Assembly: GCF_034009455.1 (NCBI RefSeq) | Contig: NZ_CP125380.1 | Location: forward strand, 971,001-1,035,000 | Origin: Pseudomonas sp. P5_109 | GTDB taxonomy: Bacteria; Pseudomonadota; Gammaproteobacteria; Pseudomonadales; Pseudomonadaceae | DNA length: 64,000 nucleotides | Direction of reading: 5' to 3' | Part shown: positions 33,793 through 41,462 of the stretch, one piece after another | Numbering within the stretch: position 1 is the stretch's first letter | Layout of the letters: the number at the start of each line of letters is the position of its first letter | The notes under the pieces: model-generated | Database searches by the model: none | Seen by the model: only the letters and a program-made list of their open reading frames with translations | Told to the model about the DNA's origin: nothing | Made by a program: the position numbers and the translations under genes

Positions 33793-34551
33793 ATGGCCGT
33801 CGCCCTGAGCACCCTCGTCGAAGAAGCCGACCGTTACCTCAACAGCGCCAAAATCGCCGATTACTGCCCCAACGGCCTGCAGGTCGAGGGCCGTCCGCAA
33901 GTGATGCGCATTGTCAGTGGCGTCACCGCCAGCCAGGCTTTGCTCGACGCCGCCGTGGAGGCCAATGCCGACCTGGTGCTGGTGCATCATGGCTACTTCT
34001 GGAAGGGCGAGAACCCGTGCATCACCGGCATGAAGCAGCGCCGCTTGAAGACCCTGCTCAAGCACGATATCAGCCTGTTGTCCTATCACCTGCCGCTGGA
34101 TCTGCACCCGGATGTCGGCAATAACGTGCAGCTCGCACGGCAGCTCGACATCACCGTCGAAGGCCCGCTGGACCCGGACAACCTGAAGATTGTCGGCCTG
34201 GTCGGCTCGCTGAATGAACCGATGATGCCCCGGGATTTCGCCCGTCGCGTCCAGGAAGTCATGGGGCGTGAGCCGTTGCTGATCGAAGGCAGTGCCATGA
34301 TCCGCCGCGTCGGCTGGTGCACCGGTGGCGGCCAGGGTTACATCGATCAGGCCATTTCGGCCGGCGTTGACCTCTACCTCAGCGGCGAGGCTTCCGAGCA
34401 AACCTTCCACAGTGCCCGGGAAAACGACATCAGTTTCATCGCCGCCGGTCACCATGCCACCGAGCGCTACGGCGTTCAGGCACTGGGGGATTACCTGGCG
34501 CGACGCTTTGCGCTGGAGCACATCTTCATCGATTGCCCGAATCCGATCTGA
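33793..34551 (+). CDS. Nif3-like dinuclear metal centre hexameric protein
   Basis: DUF34/NIF3 family protein (252 residues) related to E. coli YbgI. The family forms toroidal hexamers with a dinuclear metal site; GTP cyclohydrolase-like activity has been suggested elsewhere, but the role is unsettled. Metal ligands are visible in LVHHGYFW, LSYHLPLDLHP and IAAGHHATERYGVQALG. It is divergent from algW. Confidence 0.93.
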   Translation: MAVALSTLVEEADRYLNSAKIADYCPNGLQVEGRPQVMRIVSGVTASQALLDAAVEANADLVLVHHGYFWKGENPCITGMKQRRLKTLLKHDISLLSYHLPLDLHPDVGNNVQLARQLDITVEGPLDPDNLKIVGLVGSLNEPMMPRDFARRVQEVMGREPLLIEGSAMIRRVGWCTGGGQGYIDQAISAGVDLYLSGEASEQTFHSARENDISFIAAGHHATERYGVQALGDYLARRFALEHIFIDCPNPI

Positions 34552-34560
34552 AACGCATCC

Positions 34561-34661
34561 CTGTAGGAGCGAGCCTGCTCGCGATGGTCGTCAACGATAA
34601 CGCTGGGAGCCTGACACCCCGCGGTGTTCTCAGGCTCATCGCGAGCAGGCTCGCTCCTACG
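34561..34661. repeat. REPIN, TGTAGGAGCGAGC type
   Basis: Inverted arms TGTAGGAGCGAGCCTGCTCG and its complement, with a CAACGATAACGC inner segment. Sister copies are at 45020 and 51279. It lies between the nif3-like gene and cysD. Confidence 0.9.
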
Positions 34662-34809
34662 GGGGGGAACGCGTTTCGCCCAAACGCGGGGGCATATTCA
34701 TATGCTCTTTCGATCTAGTTGGCGTCCTGATTAGAAGAGGTCGCTGTGCTAGGATCCCCGCTCGAACACGGCCCGCTGGCCGTTCATAAGAAAGCTTTCG
34801 TGAGTAGCC

Positions 34810-35727
34810 ATGGTCGACAAACTGACGCATCTGAAACAGCTGGAGGCGGAAAGCATCCACATCATCCGCGAGGTGGCCGCCGAGTTCGACAACCCGGTGA
34901 TGCTGTACTCCATCGGTAAAGACTCCGCCGTGATGCTGCATCTGGCACGCAAGGCGTTCTTCCCGGGCAAGCTGCCGTTTCCGGTGATGCATGTCGACAC
35001 TCGCTGGAAATTCCAGGAGATGTACGCCTTCCGTGACAAGATGGTCGCCGAGCTGGGCCTGGACCTGATCACCCACGTCAACCCGGACGGCGTGGCGCAG
35101 AACATCAACCCGTTCACCCACGGCAGCGCCAAGCACACCGACATCATGAAGACCGAGGGCCTCAAGCAGGCACTCGACAAGCATGGTTTCGACGCAGCTT
35201 TCGGCGGCGCCCGTCGCGATGAAGAGAAGTCCCGTGCCAAAGAGCGCGTGTACTCGTTCCGCGACAGCAAGCACCGCTGGGACCCGAAGAACCAGCGTCC
35301 AGAGCTGTGGAACGTCTACAACGGCAAGGTCAACAAGGGCGAATCCATTCGTGTATTCCCGTTGTCGAACTGGACCGAGCTGGACATCTGGCAGTACATC
35401 TACCTGGAAGGCATCCCGATCGTCCCGTTGTACTTCGCCGCCGAGCGTGAAGTCATCGAGAAGAACGGCACGCTGATCATGATCGACGACGAGCGCATCC
35501 TCGAGCACCTGAGCGATGAAGACAAAGCGCGCATCGTCAAAAAGAAAGTGCGTTTCCGTACCCTTGGTTGCTACCCGTTGACGGGCGCGGTGGAGTCCGA
35601 GGCCGAAAGCCTCACGGACATCATTCAGGAAATGCTCCTGACGCGAACTTCCGAGCGCCAGGGCCGTGTCATCGACCACGATGGCGCAGGCTCGATGGAA
35701 GACAAAAAACGTCAGGGTTATTTCTAA
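34810..35727 (+). CDS. cysD: Sulfate adenylyltransferase subunit 2 CysD
   Basis: Catalytic subunit of ATP sulfurylase, making adenosine 5'-phosphosulfate from sulfate and ATP. It has 305 residues. The PP-loop is [13 protein letters not shown] near residue 40, and the [16 protein letters not shown] and [10 protein letters not shown] segments are conserved. It is nine bases upstream of cysNC. The upstream gap ends with TAGGAT as a possible -10 element. CysB control is expected from family knowledge but no site was confirmed. Confidence 0.97.
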   Translation: MVDKLTHLKQLEAESIHIIREVAAEFDNPVMLYSIGKDSAVMLHLARKAFFPGKLPFPVMHVDTRWKFQEMYAFRDKMVAELGLDLITHVNPDGVAQNINPFTHGSAKHTDIMKTEGLKQALDKHGFDAAFGGARRDEEKSRAKERVYSFRDSKHRWDPKNQRPELWNVYNGKVNKGESIRVFPLSNWTELDIWQYIYLEGIPIVPLYFAAEREVIEKNGTLIMIDDERILEHLSDEDKARIVKKKVRFRTLGCYPLTGAVESEAESLTDIIQEMLLTRTSERQGRVIDHDGAGSMEDKKRQGYF

Positions 35728-35736
35728 GGGGTTGTC

Positions 35737-37635
35737 ATGTCGCACGTATCTGATTTGATCAGCGAGGACATCCTCGCCTACCTGGGCCAGCACGAACGTA
35801 AAGAGCTGCTGCGCTTTCTGACCTGCGGTAACGTCGACGACGGCAAGAGCACCCTGATCGGGCGCCTGCTGCACGACTCCAAGATGATCTACGAAGATCA
35901 CCTGGAAGCGATCACCCGCGACTCGAAAAAAGTCGGCACCACCGGTGAAGACATCGACCTGGCGTTGCTGGTCGACGGCTTGCAGGCGGAGCGCGAGCAG
36001 GGCATCACCATTGATGTCGCGTACCGCTACTTCTCCACCGCCAAGCGCAAATTCATTATTGCCGACACCCCCGGCCATGAGCAGTACACCCGTAACATGG
36101 CCACCGGTGCTTCCACCTGTGACCTGGCGATCATCCTGGTCGACGCCCGCTACGGCGTGCAGACCCAGACCCGTCGCCACAGCTTCATCGCATCCCTGCT
36201 GGGCATCAAGCACATAGTCGTCGCCATCAACAAGATGGACCTCAAGGACTTCGACCAGGGCGTGTTCGAGTCGATCAAGGCCGACTACCTGCAGTTCGCC
36301 GAAGGCTTGAAGTTGAAGCCCACCAGCATGCACTTTGTGCCGATGTCCGCTCTGAAGGGCGACAACGTGGTGAACAAGTCCGAGCGTTCGCCGTGGTACA
36401 CCGGCCAGTCGCTGATGGAAATCCTCGAGACCGTGGAAGTGGCGGGCGATCGCAACTTCACCGACCTGCGTTTCCCGGTGCAGTATGTCAACCGTCCGAA
36501 CCTGAACTTCCGTGGCTTCGCCGGTACGCTGGCCAGCGGCATCGTCAAGAAAGGCGACGAAGTCGTGGTGTTGCCGTCGGGCAAGAGCAGCCGCGTGAAA
36601 TCCATCGTCACCTTCGAAGGTGAGTTGGAGCACGCAGGTCCTGGTCAGGCTGTGACGCTGACCATGGAAGACGAAATCGACATCTCCCGTGGCGACCTGT
36701 TGGTTCACGCCGACAACGTGCCGCCGGTGACCGACAGCTTCGAGGCCATGCTGGTGTGGATGGCTGAAGAGCCGATGCTGCCGGGCAAGAAATACGACAT
36801 CAAGCGCGCCACCAGTTACGTGCCTGGCTCCATTGCCAGCATCGTCAACAAGGTCGACGTCAACACCCTCGAAGAAGGCCCGGCCAGCTCGTTGCAGCTG
36901 AACGAAATCGGCAAGGTCAAGATCGCGCTCGATGCGCCGATTGCCCTCGACGGTTACGACAGCAACCGCACCACCGGCGCCTTCATCATCATCGACCGCC
37001 TGACCAATGGCACCGTTGGCGCCGGCATGATCGTCGCCCAGCCTTTGGCCCATGGCACCAGCACGCACCACGGCAAACTGGCCCACGTCGCCACCGAAGA
37101 ACGCGCACAGCGCTTCGGCCAGCAACCGGCCACCGTGTTGTTCAGCGGCTTGTCGGGCGCGGGCAAAAGCACCCTGGCGTATGCGGTTGAACGCAAGTTG
37201 TTCGACCTGGGTCGTGCGGTGTTCGTACTCGATGGCCAGAACCTGCGTCACGACCTCAACAAAGGTCTGCCACAGGATCGCGCCGGACGTACCGAGAACT
37301 GGCGTCGTGCCGCGCACGTTGCACGTCAGTTCAACGAAGCGGGTCTGCTGACCCTGGCGGCGTTCGTTGCGCCGAGTGCCGAGGGTCGTGAACAGGCTCG
37401 TGAACTGATCGGCAAGGAGCGTCTGCTGACGGTCTACGTCCAGGCTTCGCCAACGGTCTGCGCCGAGCGTGATCCGCAAGGCCTGTACGCGGCGGCTGGG
37501 GATAACATCCCGGGCGAGTCCTTCCCGTACGACGTGCCGCTGGATGCCGATCTGGTCATCGACACCCAGTCCGTGTCGCTGGAAGAAGGCGTGAAGCAGG
37601 TGCTAGAGCTGCTGCGCAAGCGTGGTGCGATCTAA
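35737..37635 (+). CDS. cysNC: Bifunctional sulfate adenylyltransferase subunit 1 / APS kinase CysNC
   Basis: Fusion of the GTPase subunit of ATP sulfurylase with adenylylsulfate kinase, so one protein with CysD makes PAPS from sulfate. It has 632 residues. The CysN GTPase (about 1-440) has P-loop [20 protein letters not shown] and NKMD. The CysC domain (about 455-632) has a second P-loop [11 protein letters not shown]. The last 22 codons and the following terminator are duplicated at 40314-40433, on the far side of the accessory cassette. Confidence 0.97.
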   Translation: MSHVSDLISEDILAYLGQHERKELLRFLTCGNVDDGKSTLIGRLLHDSKMIYEDHLEAITRDSKKVGTTGEDIDLALLVDGLQAEREQGITIDVAYRYFSTAKRKFIIADTPGHEQYTRNMATGASTCDLAIILVDARYGVQTQTRRHSFIASLLGIKHIVVAINKMDLKDFDQGVFESIKADYLQFAEGLKLKPTSMHFVPMSALKGDNVVNKSERSPWYTGQSLMEILETVEVAGDRNFTDLRFPVQYVNRPNLNFRGFAGTLASGIVKKGDEVVVLPSGKSSRVKSIVTFEGELEHAGPGQAVTLTMEDEIDISRGDLLVHADNVPPVTDSFEAMLVWMAEEPMLPGKKYDIKRATSYVPGSIASIVNKVDVNTLEEGPASSLQLNEIGKVKIALDAPIALDGYDSNRTTGAFIIIDRLTNGTVGAGMIVAQPLAHGTSTHHGKLAHVATEERAQRFGQQPATVLFSGLSGAGKSTLAYAVERKLFDLGRAVFVLDGQNLRHDLNKGLPQDRAGRTENWRRAAHVARQFNEAGLLTLAAFVAPSAEGREQARELIGKERLLTVYVQASPTVCAERDPQGLYAAAGDNIPGESFPYDVPLDADLVIDTQSVSLEEGVKQVLELLRKRGAI

Positions 37636-37651
37636 GCGCTAGCCGGAAATG

Positions 37652-37689
37652 AAAAACCCGCAGACAAGTGATTGTCTGCGGGTTTTTTG
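37652..37689 (+). terminator. Intrinsic terminator after cysNC
   Basis: AACCCGCAGACA / TGTCTGCGGGTT stem with a six-base loop and six T. A diverged second copy is at 40396-40433. Confidence 0.9.
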
Positions 37690-37703
37690 TTGCCTCTAGA
37701 TTG

Positions 37704-37798
37704 CTATCGCTGGCAAGCCAGCTCCCACAGGTTTCTCGGTCGTACACAGTATTTGTATTCACTGCAGCTCACTGTGGGAGCTGGCTTGCCAGCGATAG
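37704..37798. repeat. REPIN in the left flanking repeat
   Basis: Inverted arms CTATCGCTGGCAAGCCAGCT and AGCTGGCTTGCCAGCGATAG. It is positionally equivalent to the REPIN at 40450-40539. Confidence 0.88.
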
Positions 37799-37813
37799 GG
37801 CCGGTACAGGCAC

Positions 37814-38021
37814 CTCAATACTTCGCTGGATACTCGCGATGCATCTGTTCCAGCAACGCATCCTTGTCCTGCCACAACTGATTGATCCAACCCTGGAACT
37901 GCAATCGGTACTCGCCGTCCTGATCGTAATTCTTGCCGATGAACTGCAGCGGAATGTTCAGTTGCTGAAAATGCACCACCACGTCTTTCACGTATCCACA
38001 TAGCAGATCCCAGAACCAGGA
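37814..38021 (-). pseudogene. 3' fragment of the YihG-type acyltransferase gene
   Basis: Encodes an uninterrupted C-terminal segment of about 67 residues (FWDLLCGYVKDVVVHF...QMHREYPAKY, then TGA) that parallels the end of the intact acyltransferase at 40560-41462, with several substitutions. It has no start and no upstream part; similarity stops abruptly near 38021 where the AT-rich cassette begins. It is a remnant of the event that created the flanking repeats. Confidence 0.85.
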
Positions 38022-38146
38022 AGCCTCTGAAAATCTAAAGTCAGAAGGAATAGTCAGAATCCTTGACCGGAAATGGACTACAAGAAAGTCGGAAGTTATG
38101 AAGTTTTATTGTTTTGTAAGTGAGAATAGTGTTTGCAACAGGGTAG

Positions 38147-38785
38147 ATGTGTTTTTGCGCAGATTGTATCAAGTCGAGCAATTGCAAGGAAGTCGGTGAT
38201 TGCTTAAAAAGTAAGCTTGCGCTTGAGGATCAAGGTGTGCGAAATAAAATTTTTCCCGTTCCGGTTGGTTATGTTTCTAGTGCTTTTGAGATCATTTTCT
38301 GTGTAATTGTTCTGTTGTTGTATCTTGTTTTTTCTCTTTGTATTTATAGTAGGTTGATAGAAGTTCCTCCGGTTCCTGATAAGTTAGTTATGAAAGATGC
38401 TTTTGTATATAGGGGGCATTCACAAGCTTCAAAGACAACATCTTTTTTGTATCTGAGGGTTGGAGTTGATGACGCTGCTTACAAATATATCATTGAGGCT
38501 TCGAATCGTGATGTTATGTACACGGACTTTGATAAGCCAAGAAGGTTGTGGGTGGCAGTAGATACTGACGAAAGTAAAAAATTTGTTTGGGGAGTATATG
38601 ATGAAGATTATGGGTTGTTGATAAGTCGTCAAGATATATTGCGCTGGGCTAGCTCAGTTAATATCGATAATTACTTTGTGCTTTCTTTGTTATTTATTTC
38701 ATCGTTGTATTTCCTTTATATTGTTTTTTTGACTGGTGTTTGGAATAGGTGTGCAGCGAAAAGGATGGCTTGTGAAAATAAATAA
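38147..38785 (+). CDS. Unrecognised two-helix membrane protein, first gene of the AT-rich cassette
   Basis: No family recognised. From the ATG at 38147 it has 212 residues: a Cys-rich N-terminus (Cys 2, 4, 7, 13, 19), a membrane helix at about 43-67, a charged domain of about 105 residues (GHSQASKTTSFLYLRVGVDD...), a second helix at about 176-199 and a short basic tail. The middle domain is therefore probably on one side of the membrane with both termini on the other. A GTG at 38237, eight bases after GAGG, is an alternative start that would remove the Cys-rich part (182 residues). Codon use is AT-rich, unlike its neighbours. It overlaps the dioxygenase gene by 14 bases. A protective or transport role is possible but unproven. 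Confidence 0.7.
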   Translation: MCFCADCIKSSNCKEVGDCLKSKLALEDQGVRNKIFPVPVGYVSSAFEIIFCVIVLLLYLVFSLCIYSRLIEVPPVPDKLVMKDAFVYRGHSQASKTTSFLYLRVGVDDAAYKYIIEASNRDVMYTDFDKPRRLWVAVDTDESKKFVWGVYDEDYGLLISRQDILRWASSVNIDNYFVLSLLFISSLYFLYIVFLTGVWNRCAAKRMACENK

Positions 38786-39356
38786 GATTGATGATGAGAT
38801 ATTTGTAATTGACGATTTTTTAACTCAAGGGGAAGAGGAGTGCATAAATGTTCAACTCAAGGGCGCCGTTTGGAGATACAGCTGGCCAAATTATGAGGAG
38901 CTTCCATTTGTTAGGCCTTGTTGGCATGTTTTTATTGCGGGTAAAGGTCGGCCGGATCGGAAGTCATGTTTAGACGAATTAGACAGAAGTGAATCTTGGC
39001 GTTTTCTTGTCGGCTTCTGGGAAAGGTTATCAATATTACATGATTTCAAAATCACGTTATTAGGTGTTTATGCAAATGGGCAAACATTTGGGCAAGACAC
39101 GATTATACATCGGGATAACAAGACGCACCCAGGGATGACAGTGATCGTGTTTTGTAATGAGCACTGGCCAACATCCTGGGGAGGTGAGCTCGTATTCTAC
39201 GATGACAAAAAAGAAAATATTATTAAATCAGTACTTCCAAAATCGCGGCGTGTGGTGATTTTTGACGGGCGAGTTCCACATGCGGCGAGATCGCCTTCAG
39301 TAAAGTGTGATCAGGTAAGGATGACGCTTGCGTTCAAAACTGTGATTAAGGAGTAG
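38772..39356 (+). CDS. 2-oxoglutarate/Fe(II)-dependent dioxygenase, prolyl-4-hydroxylase type
   Basis: Predicted non-haem iron hydroxylase acting on a protein, peptide or small molecule (194 residues). The double-stranded beta-helix motifs are present: His113-x-Asp115 in IIHRDNKTHPG, distal His170 in VPHAARSP, and Arg183 in QVRMTLAF as the likely 2-oxoglutarate anchor. WGGELVFYDD between them is typical of the P4H superfamily. The GTG at 38772 has AAGGA six bases upstream; a GTG 36 bases earlier is less likely. It overlaps the membrane-protein gene and ends three bases before the next gene, so the three are probably one transcript. Substrate is unknown; the adjacent protein is an obvious candidate by position only. 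Confidence 0.82.
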   Translation: MKINKIDDEIFVIDDFLTQGEEECINVQLKGAVWRYSWPNYEELPFVRPCWHVFIAGKGRPDRKSCLDELDRSESWRFLVGFWERLSILHDFKITLLGVYANGQTFGQDTIIHRDNKTHPGMTVIVFCNEHWPTSWGGELVFYDDKKENIIKSVLPKSRRVVIFDGRVPHAARSPSVKCDQVRMTLAFKTVIKE

Positions 39357-39359
39357 TAT

Positions 39360-40151
39360 ATGGCCGGGAAAGCCGAAATATTTGTAGCTGTCGTCAATGA
39401 TGGTGTGACTATTGGCTCGGGGGCGACTGCAGTATCAGATCAGTTTTTAGCCAACGGAACTGGAATGGTATTGCTGAGTCAGTCGGTGCAGACCGGTGCT
39501 GTGATAGCGAGTGTTACCTCGGTGACAAAATTAGCAGGTCCTTATGTACCGATTGTAAATATGCCGGCCAATATAGTCGCCGGTACGATAACTTTTCTGA
39601 AAATAGGGGTCGACTTCAGAGATGGGCGCGAAATCAAGACGGGTGACGTTGTCAGTCTGGTTGGTAATGTTGCAGGGGTGATTGCAACCATGGCAGTTTT
39701 GCTAGCGGCGCCATTTTCGGTTGTTGCTACCTTAAGTGTTGTAGCTATCGGCACCGGTATATATTCGATTTATAATTCAGAAGTGCTTGGTGCTATTGCG
39801 ACAAATGCCAAAAATTTCTTCAACGATAAAGGGTTGGAAAACTACCTTGACTATGTATGTGCGCCGGATATGCAAATTGTCCACAAAAACACTTTGAGGG
39901 ATGTCTACGGCAATCAGATGCTTTCCTGTAATTGGATATCTGAAACCGGAGAGCTACAGCCCTCAGCGGTACCTGTTTTCGATGAAAATATAGGCGGTGG
40001 AGGACTATATATACCAATATCTCCTGTTTTACCGGCTCCTCCTGATGTTATCCCAGTTGTAACTATCGGGCCGCTTGAGATTAATGATGGCTCTGATGAC
40101 AGCGGTGATGAGTATGGATGCTGTACTGGTGGAAGTGATGGTTATGTGTAG
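39360..40151 (+). CDS. Unrecognised protein with a long hydrophobic core and acidic Gly/Asp/Cys tail
   Basis: No family recognised (263 residues). The N-terminus is Gly/Val/Ala/Thr-rich and not a classical signal peptide. Residues about 97-138 form a long hydrophobic stretch with small residues and one Pro (VIATMAVLLAAPFSVVATLS), compatible with a membrane hairpin. After a soluble region with three Cys there is a Pro-rich segment (PISPVLPAPPDVIP) and an acidic tail ending DEYGCCTGGSDGYV. A hydrophobic hairpin with an acidic Gly-rich C-terminus is seen in some secreted membrane-active proteins, but that is only an analogy. It is the last gene of the cassette, and no terminator was found after it. 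AT-rich codon use suggests transfer. Confidence 0.7.
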   Translation: MAGKAEIFVAVVNDGVTIGSGATAVSDQFLANGTGMVLLSQSVQTGAVIASVTSVTKLAGPYVPIVNMPANIVAGTITFLKIGVDFRDGREIKTGDVVSLVGNVAGVIATMAVLLAAPFSVVATLSVVAIGTGIYSIYNSEVLGAIATNAKNFFNDKGLENYLDYVCAPDMQIVHKNTLRDVYGNQMLSCNWISETGELQPSAVPVFDENIGGGGLYIPISPVLPAPPDVIPVVTIGPLEINDGSDDSGDEYGCCTGGSDGYV

Positions 40152-40313
40152 CGAAATCCATATATAAGTTGTCTGTTCCTGATTTTTGTCTTCAGATTTT
40201 CAGTAAAAACCAACTGGATATTCGACAGTCTTAAGCGACAAGCCCGAGTCAGGCTGAACTTAAGAGTGCGTTGGTGTGTGGGTAATCGTCAGCTTCATCG
40301 CTTGGAACTGAGC

Positions 40314-40379
40314 TCCGTGTCGCTGGAAGAAGGCGTCAAGCAAGTGCTGAGTCTGCTGCGTGAGCGTGGGGCGATCTAA
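40314..40379 (+). pseudogene. 3' fragment of cysNC
   Basis: The last 21 codons plus stop of cysNC in the same frame ([21 protein letters not shown]), with two amino-acid changes from the intact gene. It has no upstream part. It marks the right boundary of the cassette. Confidence 0.88.
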
Positions 40380-40395
40380 GTCTTAGCCGGAAATG

Positions 40396-40433
40396 AAAAA
40401 CCCGCCAATGAGCGATCATCGGCGGGTTTTTTG
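40396..40433 (+). terminator. Second copy of the cysNC terminator
   Basis: AACCCGCC...GGCGGGTT stem with ATGATCGC-type inner pairing and six T. It could end the cassette transcript. Confidence 0.8.
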
Positions 40434-40449
40434 TGTTGTTGAAAACGTC

Positions 40450-40539
40450 TTCGCTGGCAAGCCCGCTCCCACAGTTTTGAGGGTGTTCGCAAAATTTGTG
40501 AACAGCACGGTCCCTGTGGGAGCTGGCTTGCCAGCGATG
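40450..40539. repeat. REPIN in the right flanking repeat
   Basis: Arms TTCGCTGGCAAGCCCGCTCC and GGAGCTGGCTTGCCAGCGA in inverted orientation. Confidence 0.88.
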
Positions 40540-40559
40540 AGGCCATAACAGACACCTGA

Positions 40560-41462
40560 TTACTTCGCTGGATACTCGCGATGCATCTGTTCCAGCAACG
40601 CATCCTTGTCCTGCCACAACTGATTGATCCAGCCCTGAAACTGCAATCGGTACTCGCCGTCCTGGTCGTAGTTCTTGCCAATGAACTGCGGCGGAATCTT
40701 CAGCTCTTCAAAGTGCACCACCACGTCCGCGACGTTGCCGCACAGTAAATCCCAGAAGCCAGGACGACCTGCCGGATAGTGGATGGTCACGTTGACGATC
40801 GACTCCAGTTGTTCGCCCATGGCATCCAGCACGAAGGCAATGCCACCGGCCTTTGCCTTGAGCAAATACTTGAACGGTGACTGCTGCTGGGCATGCTTGC
40901 CCTCGGTGAAGCGCGTGCCTTCGACGAAGTTGAAAATGCCCACCGGATTGTCGCGAAATTTCGCACAGGTCTTGCGGGTGGTTTCCAGGTCCTTGCCTTT
41001 CTTTTCCGGGTGCTTCTCCAGGTATGCCTTGGAGTAGCGCTTCATGAACGGGAAGCCCAGTGCCCACCAGGCCAGGCCGATCACCGGAACCCAGATCAGC
41101 TCCTGCTTGAGAAAGAACTTCAACGGTTGGATGCGCCGGTTGAGTACGTATTGCAGCACCAGGATGTCGACCCAGCTCTGGTGGTTGCTGGTGATCAGGT
41201 ACGAGTGCTGATAGTCCAGGCCTTGCAGGCCGCTGATGTGCCAGCGGGTGCGACGGACCAGGTTCATCCAGCCTTTGTTGAGGCTGATCCAGGCTTCATG
41301 GGTATGGCTCATCAGCCAGCCGGCGAGGCGTTGGGTGAGGGCGAACGGCAAGACCTTGACGAGCGCCACGCAGAACAGGAACGAGCAGAGCAAAATCGTG
41401 TTGAGTGCCAACAGCAGCGCGGCGATCACGCCGCGCAACGGGGCGGGTAGAAAATCCAGCAT
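40560..41462 (-). CDS. YihG-type 1-acylglycerol-3-phosphate acyltransferase
   Basis: Inner-membrane lysophospholipid acyltransferase of the PlsC superfamily (300 residues). An N-terminal hydrophobic segment (about 8-40) precedes the catalytic HxxxxD motif NHQSWVD. The second PlsC motif is FVEGTRFTEGK. The extended C-terminal half (LQFQGWINQLWQDKDALL) is typical of YihG/YihG-like enzymes rather than the short PlsC. The last ~70 codons are duplicated at 37814-38021. Confidence 0.92.
   Translation of the reverse strand: MLDFLPAPLRGVIAALLLALNTILLCSFLFCVALVKVLPFALTQRLAGWLMSHTHEAWISLNKGWMNLVRRTRWHISGLQGLDYQHSYLITSNHQSWVDILVLQYVLNRRIQPLKFFLKQELIWVPVIGLAWWALGFPFMKRYSKAYLEKHPEKKGKDLETTRKTCAKFRDNPVGIFNFVEGTRFTEGKHAQQQSPFKYLLKAKAGGIAFVLDAMGEQLESIVNVTIHYPAGRPGFWDLLCGNVADVVVHFEELKIPPQFIGKNYDQDGEYRLQFQGWINQLWQDKDALLEQMHREYPAK

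Larger units (their letters stand above)
37570..38021. repeat. Left copy of a diverged ~450-bp direct repeat flanking the accessory cassette
   Basis: Contains in order the 3' end of cysNC, terminator, REPIN and the 3' end of an acyltransferase gene. The right copy at 40314-40765 has the same order and spacing but many substitutions. The two copies bracket about 2.3 kb of AT-rich DNA. Confidence 0.85.
38022..40313. other. AT-rich accessory cassette between duplicated flanks
   Basis: About 2.3 kb with visibly lower GC than the surrounding DNA, holding three tightly packed plus-strand genes and no integrase, transposase or terminal inverted repeats. 38022-38146 is the presumed promoter region. 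40152-40313 holds no gene or terminator that I can see. Confidence 0.8.
40314..40765. repeat. Right copy of the diverged ~450-bp direct repeat
   Basis: cysNC 3' end, terminator, REPIN and the 3' end of the intact acyltransferase gene, matching 37570-38021 in order and spacing. The region around the terminator and REPIN is most diverged. Confidence 0.85.

Noticed and set aside
34657..37479. 940-codon minus-strand open frame opposite cysD and cysNC
   Set aside because: Codon-bias shadow of strongly expressed plus-strand genes; no domain and no plausible start.
37759..38001. Minus-strand open frame starting MWIRERR
   Set aside because: It is out of frame with the acyltransferase remnant that occupies the same DNA and reads through a REPIN.
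38022..40313. Prophage or transposon origin of the cassette
   Set aside because: No integrase, transposase, structural phage gene, tRNA site or terminal inverted repeat is visible; the duplicated flanks explain the insertion better.
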